Of a stretch of DNA of 64,000 nucleotides, positions 35,789 to 44,642 are shown one piece after another. The notes beneath the pieces were generated by a model that searched no databases, was not told the DNA's origin, and saw nothing but the letters and a program-made list of their open reading frames with translations. Origin of the DNA: CAZWDL01 sp964632995. GTDB taxonomy: Bacteria > Bacteroidota > Bacteroidia > Chitinophagales > Saprospiraceae. Numbering within the stretch: position 1 is the stretch's first letter; each line of letters opens with the position of its first letter. Location: assembly GCA_964632995.1 (NCBI GenBank), contig CAZWDL010000004.1, positions 46,431 through 110,430 on the forward strand, read 5' to 3'. Both the position numbers and the translations under genes were made by a program.

Positions 35789-35885
35789 TCACCGCTCCTT
35801 CCTGCGGACCGTCCGGTCGGAGCGGCTGGTTGAGGAGTTTAGATCTGAAACCGGAAACCTTATTTTCAGGTCGCCTAAACTTCTT
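35780..35885. repeat. Repeat family C, copy 3
   Basis: From 35780 the sequence GTTAGTTTAGTCACCGCTCC and the core GCGGACCGTCCGGTC, then GAGGAGTTTAGATCTG, match the reverse complement of the right half of copy 2 (27440-27535) for about 70 bp. The right part ends in CTAAACTTCTTCC. The first TTTAG supplies the stop codon of the kinase gene. Confidence 0.72.
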
Positions 35886-35940
35886 CCCGGAGCTGCGTTG
35901 ACTTTCTTCAACGGTCTCTTGTTAACTAAAATCTAAGTCC

Positions 35941-37929
35941 ATGCGAAAAATCAATTTTATCTATCTGAGTAAGGTGCTATTATTGGCTGTCCTGTTCCTT
36001 TTCAACGCCTGTCAGGTGGGAACCGAAACAGCATGGACCCTGAGCTCCCCCGACGGCGACCTGCAGGTTACGGTCCGCAATCAGGCGCCCTCGGTGGAGG
36101 AAACCGACATACCGAAAGTCTTGCAGTACCGGGTCGACCGGGTAGAGGAGGGGGAGCCGGCCGAAATCCTCGGCTGGTCGCCGCTGGGCATCACGCGGGA
36201 AGACGTTAGTTTCGGGCAGGATCTGGAATTTGCGAGCCTGTCCCGGCGCAGCGTTGAGGACAGCTACACCATGCTGCGCGGCAAACAGGAAGCCATCACC
36301 AGCCGTGGCGAAGAACTTACCCTGCAATTTCAGCATCCCGGCGGCGCGCAGATGGAGCTGATCTTCCGCGCCTACGATGACGGGGTAGCTTTCCGTTACC
36401 GCTTTCCGGAAGAATCGAATGAGCTCCGCACGGTTACGGCGGAGCAGACCGGCTTTAACCTGCCGGTGGGCGGCAAAGTCTGGCTGCAGCCATACGACGA
36501 GGTGACGAAGTACACGCCCGCCTACGAGCGCTTTTTTGAAAACGGCATCCCCATCGGACAGGCGGCGCCCTCGGAGGAAGGCTGGGCCTTCCCGGCCCTG
36601 TTTAGGGTCAACAAACACTGGATACTGCTCAGCGAATCGGACCTCGACGGCTCCTTTTTCGGCGCCCATCTGCAACCAGAGGCGCCTAACGGTCTGTACA
36701 CCATTCGCCTGCCGGAGCCCGAAGAGGCGATGGGGCGAGGAACCCGGGAAGCGACCTCCACACTGCCCTGGCAGACGCCCTGGCGGGTAGCCATCATCGG
36801 TGAAGCACTTTCGACCGTTGTGGAATCCACCCTGATTACCGATTTGGCGCCGGCCAATGTATTGGAGGATACCAGCTGGATTGAGCCCGGCAGAGCCTCC
36901 TGGAGCTGGTGGTCGGACCACCCCAGCAGCCGCGACTTTGAGAAGCTGAAGAATTTCATCGACCTGGCCGCCGGGATGGGCTGGGAATACTCTCTGGTCG
37001 ACGCCAACTGGAATACCATGGAGGGCGGTGATATCGAGCAGTTGATCGCTTACGCAAAAGAAAAGGACATCGGTATTCTGATGTGGTATAATTCCGGCGG
37101 GGGCCACAATACCGTCGAAGAGCAGCCCCGCGATCGCATGTGGGATCCGGAACTGCGCGAGGCGGAGTTCCAAAAGCTGGAGGCGTGGGGAGTGCGCGGC
37201 GTCAAGGTCGATTTTTTTCAGTCGGACAAATCGCTTATTATCAAGCAATACCTCGATATCCTTGAAGATGCGGCCGAACATCACCTGCTGGTCAACTTTC
37301 ACGGCTGCACCATCCCCCGCGGCTGGGACCGCACCTATCCCCACCTGCTGGCCATGGAGTCGGTGAAGGGCGCCGAGGCCTACAGCTTCGATGAATCCTA
37401 CCCGGAAATGGCGCCCTCACAGAATACCATCTTTGCTTTGACGCGCAACGTTATCGGCCCGATGGACTATACGCCGGTGGCTTTTTCCGACAACGTTTAT
37501 CCCCATATCACCACTAGCGCTCACGAGCTGGCCCTGGCCGTCGCCTTCGAAAGCGGCATCCTGCATCTGGCCGATCGCGTGGAGGCTTACCTGGGCCTGC
37601 CGGAGAATGTTCGTCAGATTCTGGAAAATATCCCGGTGACCTGGAAAGAAACCAAGTTGCTGGAAGGGATGCCGGGCGAGTTGGTGGTCATTGCCCGCCG
37701 GCATATGGATACCTGGTATATCGCCGGGTTGAACGGGGAGGGCGAAGCCAAGAGTTTTGACCTGGATCTGTCTTTCGTGGGGGAGGGGAACGCCGAGCTG
37801 CTCCTGGTCAAAGACGGCACAACGGAGCGGGAATTCGCTGTTTCAACACTTGCCCATCCGTTTAATCAACCGCTGATGGTGGAGATGCTGCCGTACGGTG
37901 GCTTTTTGATAAAGGTAAATCAGGATTGA
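35941..37929 (+). CDS. Glycoside hydrolase family 97, lipoprotein
   Basis: A 662-residue lipoprotein (signal ends FLFNAC). The N-terminal beta-super-sandwich (about 30-300; WTLSSPDGDLQVTVRNQ, FGQDLEF, YRFPE) is followed by the (beta/alpha)8 barrel with SWWSDHPSSRDFEKLKNFID, LVDANW and GVKVDFFQSD, and a C-terminal beta domain. GH97 includes SusB-type alpha-glucosidases (inverting) and alpha-galactosidases (retaining). Asp424 in KVDF is at the place where, as I recall, the retaining members keep their nucleophile, so alpha-galactosidase or a similar retaining activity is somewhat favoured. It is separated from the rhamnose genes by a family C repeat and need not share their regulation. Confidence 0.88.
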   Translation: MRKINFIYLSKVLLLAVLFLFNACQVGTETAWTLSSPDGDLQVTVRNQAPSVEETDIPKVLQYRVDRVEEGEPAEILGWSPLGITREDVSFGQDLEFASLSRRSVEDSYTMLRGKQEAITSRGEELTLQFQHPGGAQMELIFRAYDDGVAFRYRFPEESNELRTVTAEQTGFNLPVGGKVWLQPYDEVTKYTPAYERFFENGIPIGQAAPSEEGWAFPALFRVNKHWILLSESDLDGSFFGAHLQPEAPNGLYTIRLPEPEEAMGRGTREATSTLPWQTPWRVAIIGEALSTVVESTLITDLAPANVLEDTSWIEPGRASWSWWSDHPSSRDFEKLKNFIDLAAGMGWEYSLVDANWNTMEGGDIEQLIAYAKEKDIGILMWYNSGGGHNTVEEQPRDRMWDPELREAEFQKLEAWGVRGVKVDFFQSDKSLIIKQYLDILEDAAEHHLLVNFHGCTIPRGWDRTYPHLLAMESVKGAEAYSFDESYPEMAPSQNTIFALTRNVIGPMDYTPVAFSDNVYPHITTSAHELALAVAFESGILHLADRVEAYLGLPENVRQILENIPVTWKETKLLEGMPGELVVIARRHMDTWYIAGLNGEGEAKSFDLDLSFVGEGNAELLLVKDGTTEREFAVSTLAHPFNQPLMVEMLPYGGFLIKVNQD

Positions 37930-38035
37930 ATGACGAAGCTTCGTTTGGCGTGGGAAAAAGGCAGGAGGGCCTGGGAACGGGTGACCACCGGGGGTAGTCC
38001 CCGGCTTTTCTGAGCTCGGCATCCACTGGCAGTGA

Positions 38036-38086
38036 AGCTTAGCCCGGATTACTCATGGACTTTCCATGAATAATCCGGGCTAAGCT
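38036..38086. terminator. Long bidirectional hairpin between convergent genes
   Basis: AGCTTAGCCCGGATTA and TAATCCGGGCTAAGCT pair perfectly, extended by TCATGGA/TCCATGA around CTT with one internal mismatch. It lies between the stops of GH97 and the acetyltransferase on the opposite strand. The length is unusual for a terminator and may also reflect a repeat family not sampled elsewhere in this window. Confidence 0.65.
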
Positions 38087-38133
38087 ACGAACAGCGAATC
38101 GCGAACAGTCGAGGGCCAAAACGAGTTTCCCTG

Positions 38134-38616
38134 TCATTCTTCCTCGGAATGGAAATCATAAGTCAAATGATAGGTCAGCTCCTCAAACCCCTGTCCCCTC
38201 CAAAACTTCAGCCCCCGTTCATTCGCCGGCGACACCTGCAGTTCGATGTAATCGACCCCCAGCCCGGTCAGCCACTGCCGGGCGACGGAGACGAGGCGCT
38301 CGCCGATGCCCTGACCGCGGTAGGCCCGGCCGACGACCGTCTCCGCGATATAGCCACGCTGGTAGTAGACATTCGTGGGGGAGGAGGCGTAGTAATGCGT
38401 AGCGATCATGCCGGCGAGTTTTCCCGAATCGGTTTCGCATACGAAGAAGCGCGCCTCCGGCGCGCGCATGCGATAGGCCAGCTCGTGGCGCGCGATGCGG
38501 CGGGCATTAGGGTGCAGCTCGAATAGCCGGTGTAGCGGGGCGTGGTGCTCCATGAGCTCCATCCAGAGATCGACCATCTGGCCCAGGTCGGCGTTGAGAG
38601 CGATGCGGACAATCAT
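38134..38616 (-). CDS. GNAT-family N-acetyltransferase
   Basis: About 160 residues from Met at 38616 (MIVRIALNADLGQMVDLW); a longer frame reaches 38658 but its first 14 residues look unlike the family. The acetyl-CoA-binding region is GRAYRGQGIGERLVSVARQW (the R/Q-x-x-G-x-G/A signature), followed by YIELQVSPANERGLKFWRGQGF, the usual last strand-helix block. It transfers an acetyl group to an unidentified amine. It is a monocistronic gene between hairpin structures, with no context that suggests a substrate. Confidence 0.82.
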   Translation of the reverse strand: MIVRIALNADLGQMVDLWMELMEHHAPLHRLFELHPNARRIARHELAYRMRAPEARFFVCETDSGKLAGMIATHYYASSPTNVYYQRGYIAETVVGRAYRGQGIGERLVSVARQWLTGLGVDYIELQVSPANERGLKFWRGQGFEELTYHLTYDFHSEEE

Positions 38617-38752
38617 TTGCAGTGTTGAAGTTTCTGGTTCCTTGGAAGGTAAAATCAATTTATATCGGGTATATAGAACTGCCAGTTCTTCACCTCCCGG
38701 CGTTTGAAGGTAGTAGTTTTGTTTTTTGAGGGGATCTTATCCTCTTAGATTT

Positions 38753-38796
38753 TTCCGCTTTCCGCTTTCCGACTTCCGACTTCCGCTTTCCGACTT
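38753..38796. repeat. TTCCGCT/TTCCGACT short tandem repeat
   Basis: About six head-to-tail units of 7-8 bases (TTCCGCT, TTCCGACT). The same units stand before the kinase start at 34391-34427 and, with two copies, at about 39914. It is non-coding here. Confidence 0.6.
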
Positions 38797-38868
38797 GGTT
38801 TTAGATGATTATCCCAACCACCAACCACTTTAATATGCTTTCTTTCAATTCCCGAATGCACTAACCCC

Positions 38869-39651
38869 TCAGAACTCAAGCAACACATCCACCCGCTGAA
38901 ATTCATACCCCCGCCTTTTCAGGGTGGTGATCAGTTCATCCAGGTGGAGATAAAACTTATCCTTCCTGTCCGGATGTACGCCAATATGGCTGAGAAGGAG
39001 GAAGCCGTTCAGTCCGTGCTTCGACTCCGCTTCGTATTCCAGGAGGCTGCGGTAGATGGCTTGGCTGTCGATGTAGTTTTGATCCGATGGTACGGTATAG
39101 TCGGCGTGGGAGCGGGTGCCGTAGGTCATGTTGATCAGAGTGAATCCCAGCGCTTCGGTCCATCTGGCGATTTTTTCGTTGTACCACTCGTAGGGCGGCA
39201 GGAAGTAGGGGGCCTCGGCTCGTTTAATTCCGAAGTGCGCCATTTCGCGGTAGTTATCGAGGAGATCCTTTTCAAATGTGATCCGGTCGATTAACAGGCT
39301 GTCACGGTCTTCCCAGCTGCAATAGAGCAGGTGCTGATCGGAGTGGGCGCCCAGGTAGTGGCCGTCTTGTATCAGCCCTTGGATGATCGGAGCAAAGGTG
39401 GTATCCCGGTAAAAATGGCCGGTGAAAAAGAAGGAGCCTTTGATTCCGTGTTTCTTCAGGACACTCAGAATGTGTTGCCCCCCGTCGGCGTAGCGGTCGC
39501 CCGTGAAGACCAGGGCAAGGACGGGGCGGGCGGTATCTCCGCGAACTACGGCGCCATGGACTTGCTGGAAGGCCTGGGCCTGGCTTGTGGTGGTACCGTA
39601 CGAGGATAACAGGAAGAGGAGAACAGGAAGCAGAAAACGGCGGTGTATCAT
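38869..39651 (-). CDS. Secreted polysaccharide deacetylase-like protein (NodB fold)
   Basis: A 260-residue exported protein (signal ends near TTSQAQA). The NodB fold is recognisable by LALVFTGDRYADGG (strand 1, with the general-base Asp region), GIKGSFFFTGHFY, and the metal-binding pair in GAHSDQH. These are followed by RAEAPYFLPPYEWYN and a late GFLLLSHIGVHPDRKDKF carrying another His. The usual TFDD is replaced by TGDR, so the first Asp of the pair is changed. Members of this branch may be inactive toward chitin-like polymers or use other substrates. It precedes the outer-membrane protein and sulfatase genes on the same strand but with gaps of 280 bp and more. Confidence 0.75.
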   Translation of the reverse strand: MIHRRFLLPVLLFLLSSYGTTTSQAQAFQQVHGAVVRGDTARPVLALVFTGDRYADGGQHILSVLKKHGIKGSFFFTGHFYRDTTFAPIIQGLIQDGHYLGAHSDQHLLYCSWEDRDSLLIDRITFEKDLLDNYREMAHFGIKRAEAPYFLPPYEWYNEKIARWTEALGFTLINMTYGTRSHADYTVPSDQNYIDSQAIYRSLLEYEAESKHGLNGFLLLSHIGVHPDRKDKFYLHLDELITTLKRRGYEFQRVDVLLEF

Positions 39652-39868
39652 GAAAAGGTATTAAAATTTATCTTTTTTTGGAAATCATTGTCCCAAAAAA
39701 GGGACTGTTTAAAGGTTTGGACTTTGGAGGTCAGACATCAGATGCCTGACTAAAAAGTTCAAGATTCAAAAGTTCTCGGTCTATTGAAGACTCCCAAAAA
39801 AATGAAAATCAATAATTTGTAAATTAATATTTTTCTCCTTCCGCCCGCCCTTACTCTGTTTGGGACGG

Positions 39869-39913
39869 GTTTACCCCGTGGAATTCGCGAAGCGACTATT
39901 CCACGGGATAAAC
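39869..39913. terminator. Inverted repeat family G, copy 1
   Basis: GTTTACCCCGTGGAAT and ATTCCACGGGATAAAC pair with one mismatch around a TCGCGAAGCGAC core. The same unit occurs in reverse orientation at 52633-52669. It lies just after the stop of the outer-membrane protein gene (minus strand). Confidence 0.6.
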
Positions 39914-39929
39914 TTTCCGCTTTCCGCCT

Positions 39930-40532
39930 TTATATATGCACCCCAATCCCCAGCGCCAGCATATTCATCCGGACCTGCAGGGCTTTGGGGCCTTCGAAGG
40001 GCAGGAGGGGATCGAGGCCGAGTTGATAAGTCAGGTCTATGTTAAAATGATAGAGGTCGATGCCGGCGCCGAGGAGCCAGCTCAGCCGGGCCTGCTGTGC
40101 CGGGTCACCACCACCGGGGAGGAATGCCGGCGCTTCGATGTGGGTATAGCCGAGTTGCGGGCCCATGCTGCTGCGCAATTTGAAGGCGGGCTTATTGAGC
40201 AGATTATAGCCCATAATACCTGAGATACTGAACTGTCGCAGCGAAATTTGCTCCTGGACCAGTCCCCTATCTTTTTGATCAAACTGCATCATCTCGGAGG
40301 CGTTGGCCCAGTTGAAGCTGAGCTGGTAGTAGGGGCGTTTGCCGTAGCGCAGGAAAAGGCCGAACTGCCGGCCGGAAGATTGCAGGCTGAGGGCGGATAT
40401 CGTCGCGGGCATAATCATATTAGGCACGGCCGGCCCGGCCTGTGCGCCGATATAAAGTACAGGTTGCGCAGGGAGGCTATTCACTAGTAAGAACAGCAAA
40501 AAGGCAAGACACAGTTTTGAAAAACATTTCAT
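39930..40532 (-). CDS. Outer-membrane beta-barrel protein (porin-family small barrel)
   Basis: A 200-residue protein with a signal peptide ending at SLPAQ. The mature part alternates hydrophobic and polar residues typical of eight-stranded barrels: LYIGAQAGPAVPN, RQFGLFLRYG, YQLSFNWANAS, FSISGIMGYNLL, LSWLLGAGIDLYHFNIDLTYQLGL. A C-terminal strand ends LALGIGVHI. It is similar in layout to the 'outer membrane beta-barrel' family common in this phylum. The sulfatase gene lies just upstream on the same strand (42-bp gap), so the two may be co-transcribed. No catalytic or binding role can be read from the sequence. Confidence 0.75.
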   Translation of the reverse strand: MKCFSKLCLAFLLFLLVNSLPAQPVLYIGAQAGPAVPNMIMPATISALSLQSSGRQFGLFLRYGKRPYYQLSFNWANASEMMQFDQKDRGLVQEQISLRQFSISGIMGYNLLNKPAFKLRSSMGPQLGYTHIEAPAFLPGGGDPAQQARLSWLLGAGIDLYHFNIDLTYQLGLDPLLPFEGPKALQVRMNMLALGIGVHI

Positions 40533-40574
40533 CGAATCGGGATTGAATGGGTTGTGCTAAATAGAACATCAGGC

Positions 40575-42191
40575 TCAGGCCGGAAAAAGGTAACGCTGAC
40601 CGTCGATGATAAACAGGTGGTCCATCAACCGGGGCCATAAGGGTTCAGGTAACTGCATTTCCCAGTCTTTATATTCCTGCAGCATTTCCCCGGCTTTTTC
40701 AGGTCGTTCGGTTTCCAGGTTGATCTGTTCGTAACAGTCGCTGCCAATGTGGTACAATTCCAGCCAGTTGTCACGGGTACTGCGGAGAAACTTCCACTCG
40801 CCCGAGCGCATCGCCTCGATGTGATCGGCTTTCCAGTGGAAGCTACGGTGTGGTTCATCCTTCCGTTTTCCGGATAGGAAAGGCAGGAGGTTTACGCCAT
40901 CATAGCTGCGGCCGGCCGGGAGCGGGCAGGCTGCTGCTGCTGCGGAAGTCGTAAAGATATCCAGTGCGCTGACCGGATGCGGGTAGACCATTCCTTCGGG
41001 TAGTTTTCCTTTCCACTTCATAAAAAAGGGGACGTTGACGCCGCCCTCGAACATGGTGAGCTTGCCGCCCTTGTAGGGGCCGTTGTCGGTAGCTTTCGTG
41101 TAAGAGGCGCCGCCGTTGTCGCTGAGAAAGTAGATGATGGTGTTTTCTTCCAATCCCAGGTCGATGATACGCTGATGGACGGCGCCCACTGCGTCGTCCA
41201 ATGCTTCGATCATAGCGTAGTAGACGCGCTTGTTCTCATCTTCGATATGGGCGTATCGATCATAGTAGGAGCGCGGCGCCTGAAAAGGCACGTGGGGAGC
41301 ACTGAATGCCAGGTAAAGGAAAAAGGGATCCTGATGGTTTTGTTCGATAAAACTGATGGCTTCGTCGCGCATCGCAAAAGTCAGGTACTGTTTTTCCTTG
41401 ACCACCTTGCCGTTGCGGCGAATGGCGCCCGCCCCTTTGCGTCCGCTTTTCCACTGGTGCCGGCTGCTGTAGGTGGGCTGGATGTAGTGCGCTATTGAAT
41501 CCACTTTCCGGTTAGGGGTATATAGTGAAAAGGCGCCATAGAAGCCGAAGTGGTCTTCAAAACCACGGTTACGCGGCAGGTGTTCATCAGACAGTCCGAG
41601 ATGCCATTTGCCGATAGCCCCTGTGCGGTAACCGCGGCGTTGCAGCAGTTCCGGCAAGATAATTTCAGTGGGTGGCAAACCTTGCTTGTGAATTTGCCAT
41701 TCTGAGGGGAAACTGGGTGGAGCGGTGATAACCCAGTTATCAGTGTTCACCAGGTTTTTACCCAGCCAATACACCGCCAGGTTATTGGGGTAGTATTCCA
41801 TGGGCTGGGTCTCAAAGCCGAAGCGGCTCTGGTGACGCCCCGTGAGGATGCCCGCCCGCGAAGGGCTGCATACGGGAGAGGTGACGTAGCAATCGGCAAA
41901 GCGAACGCCTTCGGTCCCCAGGCGGTCGATATGCGGTGTTTGCATAGTTTCGGAACCATATGCCGATACCTCATATTTTCCGAGATCATCCACTACTATG
42001 AGCACTATGTTAGGCGGCCGTTCGCCGGTAGCAGCAGAGACCTGTAGCAGGTGCTTCTCCTTAGCGCGTAGTTGTTCCTTATCCCAATGGATTTTCCAAT
42101 CGCGGGACGCAGTAGATAAGGGTGGGGTGCAATGGCACAGCATTAGCCCCATTAGTAGAAGTGCTGGTAGCGCTATCCGTTTCATCTTCAA
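40575..42191 (-). CDS. Sulfatase (family S1, formylglycine type)
   Basis: A 538-residue exported sulfatase; the N-terminus has a lipobox-like Cys near residue 19-21. The core shows NIVLIVVDDLGKYE (Asp68, Asp69 calcium ligands), TPHIDRLGTEGVRF and the activation motif CSPSRAG, with Cys108 to be oxidised to formylglycine. Later come GKWHLG and YFLSDNGGASYTKATDNGPYKGGK. It should remove sulfate esters from glycans. With GH78, GH29 and the O-acetylesterases it supports growth on sulfated algal polysaccharides such as ulvan- or fucoidan-like material. A formylglycine-generating or anaerobic maturase gene is not in the window. Confidence 0.9.
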   Translation of the reverse strand: MKMKRIALPALLLMGLMLCHCTPPLSTASRDWKIHWDKEQLRAKEKHLLQVSAATGERPPNIVLIVVDDLGKYEVSAYGSETMQTPHIDRLGTEGVRFADCYVTSPVCSPSRAGILTGRHQSRFGFETQPMEYYPNNLAVYWLGKNLVNTDNWVITAPPSFPSEWQIHKQGLPPTEIILPELLQRRGYRTGAIGKWHLGLSDEHLPRNRGFEDHFGFYGAFSLYTPNRKVDSIAHYIQPTYSSRHQWKSGRKGAGAIRRNGKVVKEKQYLTFAMRDEAISFIEQNHQDPFFLYLAFSAPHVPFQAPRSYYDRYAHIEDENKRVYYAMIEALDDAVGAVHQRIIDLGLEENTIIYFLSDNGGASYTKATDNGPYKGGKLTMFEGGVNVPFFMKWKGKLPEGMVYPHPVSALDIFTTSAAAAACPLPAGRSYDGVNLLPFLSGKRKDEPHRSFHWKADHIEAMRSGEWKFLRSTRDNWLELYHIGSDCYEQINLETERPEKAGEMLQEYKDWEMQLPEPLWPRLMDHLFIIDGQRYLFPA

Positions 42192-42394
42192 GTATTAAAA
42201 CTACAATACTGCGTGTTTTTCAGCAAAAAAACACAGGTTAAATAAAATAATATACGGATTCACTGGATTTCCGTCCTTGCGTCTTCCTTAAACGACGGGG
42301 TAAGCGTCAGACTTGTGTGAGAAGTGGAAAAATATACCGGGAAAATAATTCCCGTTTTGCTACTTAGAGGGAAGTAAATACCACTAGCACGGGT

Positions 42395-42739
42395 TCAAAC
42401 TATCGGGTCCTTCCGTTCTCGCCGGGCGCCGGCGCGCTCGCGTTGTTTGCGTGGACCGCGAAGGTCCAGTTCTTCCTCCTCTTCTTCAGGTGGCCCAAGC
42501 AGGAAATTATCTTCCTCCTTAACGCGGCGGTAATTGCGCAGACGCCGGCCTACCACCAATGCAAACAGCCCCATCGCTCCGATTGGGGTAATAGTGGCCA
42601 GCACCTCCGAGACGCCTTGTCCTTGAAAGATGAGTAAGGCGAACAGCACGCTGAAGGCGATGCCCAACGCAAAACCTACCAGAGCCATCATCGCCCCAAT
42701 TTTCCGTATCTTCTTGGTGAATGCAGTTGAATTATCCAT
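42395..42739 (-). CDS. Small membrane protein with two TM helices
   Basis: A 114-residue protein. A charged start (MDNSTAFTKKIRKIG) is followed by one helix (about 16-40) and a second (about 43-62; VLATITPIGAMGLFALVVG). The rest is a highly charged tail with EEDNFLLGPPEEEEEELD and a basic end RKQRERAGARRERKD. The acid-then-base tail is unusual and might mediate protein contacts. No family was recognised. Isolated, between the sulfatase and the formamidase. Confidence 0.6.
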   Translation of the reverse strand: MDNSTAFTKKIRKIGAMMALVGFALGIAFSVLFALLIFQGQGVSEVLATITPIGAMGLFALVVGRRLRNYRRVKEEDNFLLGPPEEEEEELDLRGPRKQRERAGARRERKDPIV

Positions 42740-42809
42740 CGCGTTCCTTTTTTCAAATATAGGAGTATCTGAAGAAAAAAGCGAGCAGAACTTTCAACCT
42801 TCAGCTTTT

Positions 42810-43844
42810 TCAACGGCCCAATACCTCCTTGGTAATGTGCATCGCCACCAGCATGTGCGGAACATCCACCACCTCGGCGATTTTCAGATCGCCGGCCAGG
42901 GAGCAGAGGGCGTAGGCGTCGTTGCGGCTCAGCTCGTGTTCGGCGACTAAGTAGTCAACCATGTACCGCACGGCTTTCTTGGCCGCCTCATCCAGCGTAG
43001 TTCCAAAGGCAGTGACGGCGAAGTAGTCTTCCGTTTCGTATTCCGGCTCGCGGATGGAGCGCCCGCTTTTGAGCACTTCGACTTCGTAGACGATGCGCAT
43101 CGGCGCTTCGATAGCCGTGCCGCAAACCTCGCCCATGCCCTGGGTGGCGTGCGCATCGCCGATGCTGAAAAGGGCGCCTTCTACAAAAACAGGAAAATAA
43201 ACCGTGGTGCCCTTTGTCATGTAGGGGTTGTCCATATTGCCGCCGTTGGCGCGGGGCGGAACGGTCGACAGCATCTCCTCGGTTTCGGGAGCGACGCCCA
43301 TCACGCCAGGGAAGGGGCGCAGTGGTACGCTGATGCGCTCGTTAAAGGCGACCTTGCCTTGCCCCGGTTCCAGTTCGAAGGTCTTGAGATAGGGATCCTG
43401 AAATTCATCCGACAGAAAGCCGAAGCCGGGCACGATAGCCGTCCAGCCCCAGTCTCCTAATTCCACCTCGTGTAGCGTCACCTTGAGCACATCGCCGGGC
43501 TCGGCGCCCTCCACATAAACCGGTCCGGTGAGCGGGTGGATGGGATCGAAGCTGAGTTCTTCCACTGCTGACACGTCGGACTCCAGGGAGAACTGCTCGT
43601 CGCTGGCGTCCTCGGTAAAGGCCTCGATAACCGAGCCGGAAGGCACGCGCAGCACCGGCTCGATGGCCGAGCTGAAGCGGTTATGCGTCTGCTGCCGGTC
43701 GAGGGTGTAATCGGGTTCCGGGACTGCGCCGACAGACTCAGCAGGAACGTACTCGGCTTCGGGGGCGTCAGGTCCGGATTCGGGGGGATTAGAGCAGGCG
43801 GTGAGGAAGATCAAAAGAAAGAGGGGAAGATAGATGTTTTTCAT
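42810..43844 (-). CDS. Acetamidase/formamidase-family lipoprotein
   Basis: A 344-residue lipoprotein (signal ends LIFLTAC). The family beta-sandwich motifs are visible: HPLTGPVYVEGAEPGDVLKVTL, GVMGVAPETEEM, PPRANGGNMDNPYMTKGTTV, and the conserved GDAHATQGMGEVCGTAIE block that carries the likely active-site His and Glu. Family members hydrolyse formamide, acetamide or related short amides with release of ammonia. The presence of a lipoprotein anchor places this member outside the cytoplasm, less usual for the family. It ends 71 bp before the start of the small membrane protein gene on the same strand. Confidence 0.85.
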   Translation of the reverse strand: MKNIYLPLFLLIFLTACSNPPESGPDAPEAEYVPAESVGAVPEPDYTLDRQQTHNRFSSAIEPVLRVPSGSVIEAFTEDASDEQFSLESDVSAVEELSFDPIHPLTGPVYVEGAEPGDVLKVTLHEVELGDWGWTAIVPGFGFLSDEFQDPYLKTFELEPGQGKVAFNERISVPLRPFPGVMGVAPETEEMLSTVPPRANGGNMDNPYMTKGTTVYFPVFVEGALFSIGDAHATQGMGEVCGTAIEAPMRIVYEVEVLKSGRSIREPEYETEDYFAVTAFGTTLDEAAKKAVRYMVDYLVAEHELSRNDAYALCSLAGDLKIAEVVDVPHMLVAMHITKEVLGR

Positions 43845-43974
43845 TTTCTAATAAGGTTTAACGTGCATTAAACTCGATTGGAAATGATGTGACTATTTTG
43901 AACATTATTTTATCTGGATTCTATTTGGATGTATTATATGATAAACTTTTGAAAAAGGTTAATGGGACAAATTC

Positions 43975-44312
43975 TTACAAGTCCATAATAATCCTCAGGT
44001 TGGCATTTAATTGTCGTGACTTGCTTTGAGGTAGATTTCCAACTTTTTTTATGAAACGCCGGTTGTCAATGGCTCGAATCTGATCTACCAGAATATCAGA
44101 AGCTTGTTTAATATTTCCCTCACCTTTCTTAAGGTGAATCCTTAGAATAGTGGCTTTCTTTATGATTTTCGTAGTGATGGGGCAAATCAGCGTGGAAGGA
44201 TGAACGGCATTTAAAAGATTGGTTTGTACAATGACTACTGAGCGTTTTTTTCCGGTTCAGGACCAAACCTCGGATTGAGGTCTGCGATCCAAATTTCGTT
44301 TTTTTGTGCCAT
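43975..44312 (-). pseudogene. MazF/PemK-type endoribonuclease toxin, frameshifted
   Basis: The frame starts at 44312, 2 bp after the antitoxin stop, with MAQKNEIWIADLNPRFGPEP, a typical MazF start. After 25 residues a run of seven A (minus strand, 44245-44251) throws it onto TAG. One extra A would give EKKRSVVIVQTN followed by LICPITTKI, ATILRI, GNIKQASDILVDQIRAID and a stop at 43975, a full-length toxin of about 112 residues with the conserved R/S and T residues of the fold. As read, only a short non-functional peptide is made. Position in an A-tract allows slippage, reversible phase variation or a base-call error. It is too broken to be predicted by simple ORF finding. Confidence 0.8.
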
Positions 44313-44314
44313 AT

Positions 44315-44557
44315 TTAGTCTTCTCTGGGGTCGTCTTCTAATGCTTCTAATTCCCGTAGGACCTCCATAGAGTTTTCCGCCACGAGTCGACTTTCTTCTT
44401 CCAGTTGAGCTTTAAGTAATTGCCTTTTCTTATATTCGTCGTAAAAGGCAATTGCCTGATTAATATAGGCATTTCGGCTCCTATCCAGCCTTTCCAGAAG
44501 CTCTTCTGTCTCTTTGAATATTTCTTCCTTAAGTTTTAAAGACAGTGCCTTTGACAT
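44315..44557 (-). CDS. Ribbon-helix-helix antitoxin (MazE-like partner)
   Basis: An 80-residue protein with an N-terminal strand-helix-helix (ALSLKLKEEIFKETEELLERLDRSRNAYINQAIAFYDEYKK) and a charged C-terminal tail (EEESRLVAENSMEVLRELE). The first half matches MetJ/Arc-type DNA-binding antitoxins; the tail should wrap around the toxin. It is followed at 2 bp by the MazF-like toxin, a classical operon order, so it would bind both its own promoter and the toxin. With the toxin broken, the antitoxin may remain as a lone repressor. The gene is flanked by a terminator on its upstream side (44643-44681). Confidence 0.82.
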   Translation of the reverse strand: MSKALSLKLKEEIFKETEELLERLDRSRNAYINQAIAFYDEYKKRQLLKAQLEEESRLVAENSMEVLRELEALEDDPRED

Positions 44558-44642
44558 TGGTATATTATTTTGGTGATACTAAATTAGTACAATTTCTCAA
44601 AAAGGAGTTCCTGATAGCGCTTCATTTTCAAGCCTGAAAAAC

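Noticed and set aside
35980..37344. Long minus-strand open frame (about 454 codons) opposite GH97
   Set aside because: No recognisable domain and full overlap with a clear GH97 gene; antisense shadow.
4552..37929. A complete polysaccharide utilisation locus
   Set aside because: Glycan-active enzymes are present but no SusC/SusD-like pair, transporter or dedicated regulator was found, so the genes do not meet the usual definition.
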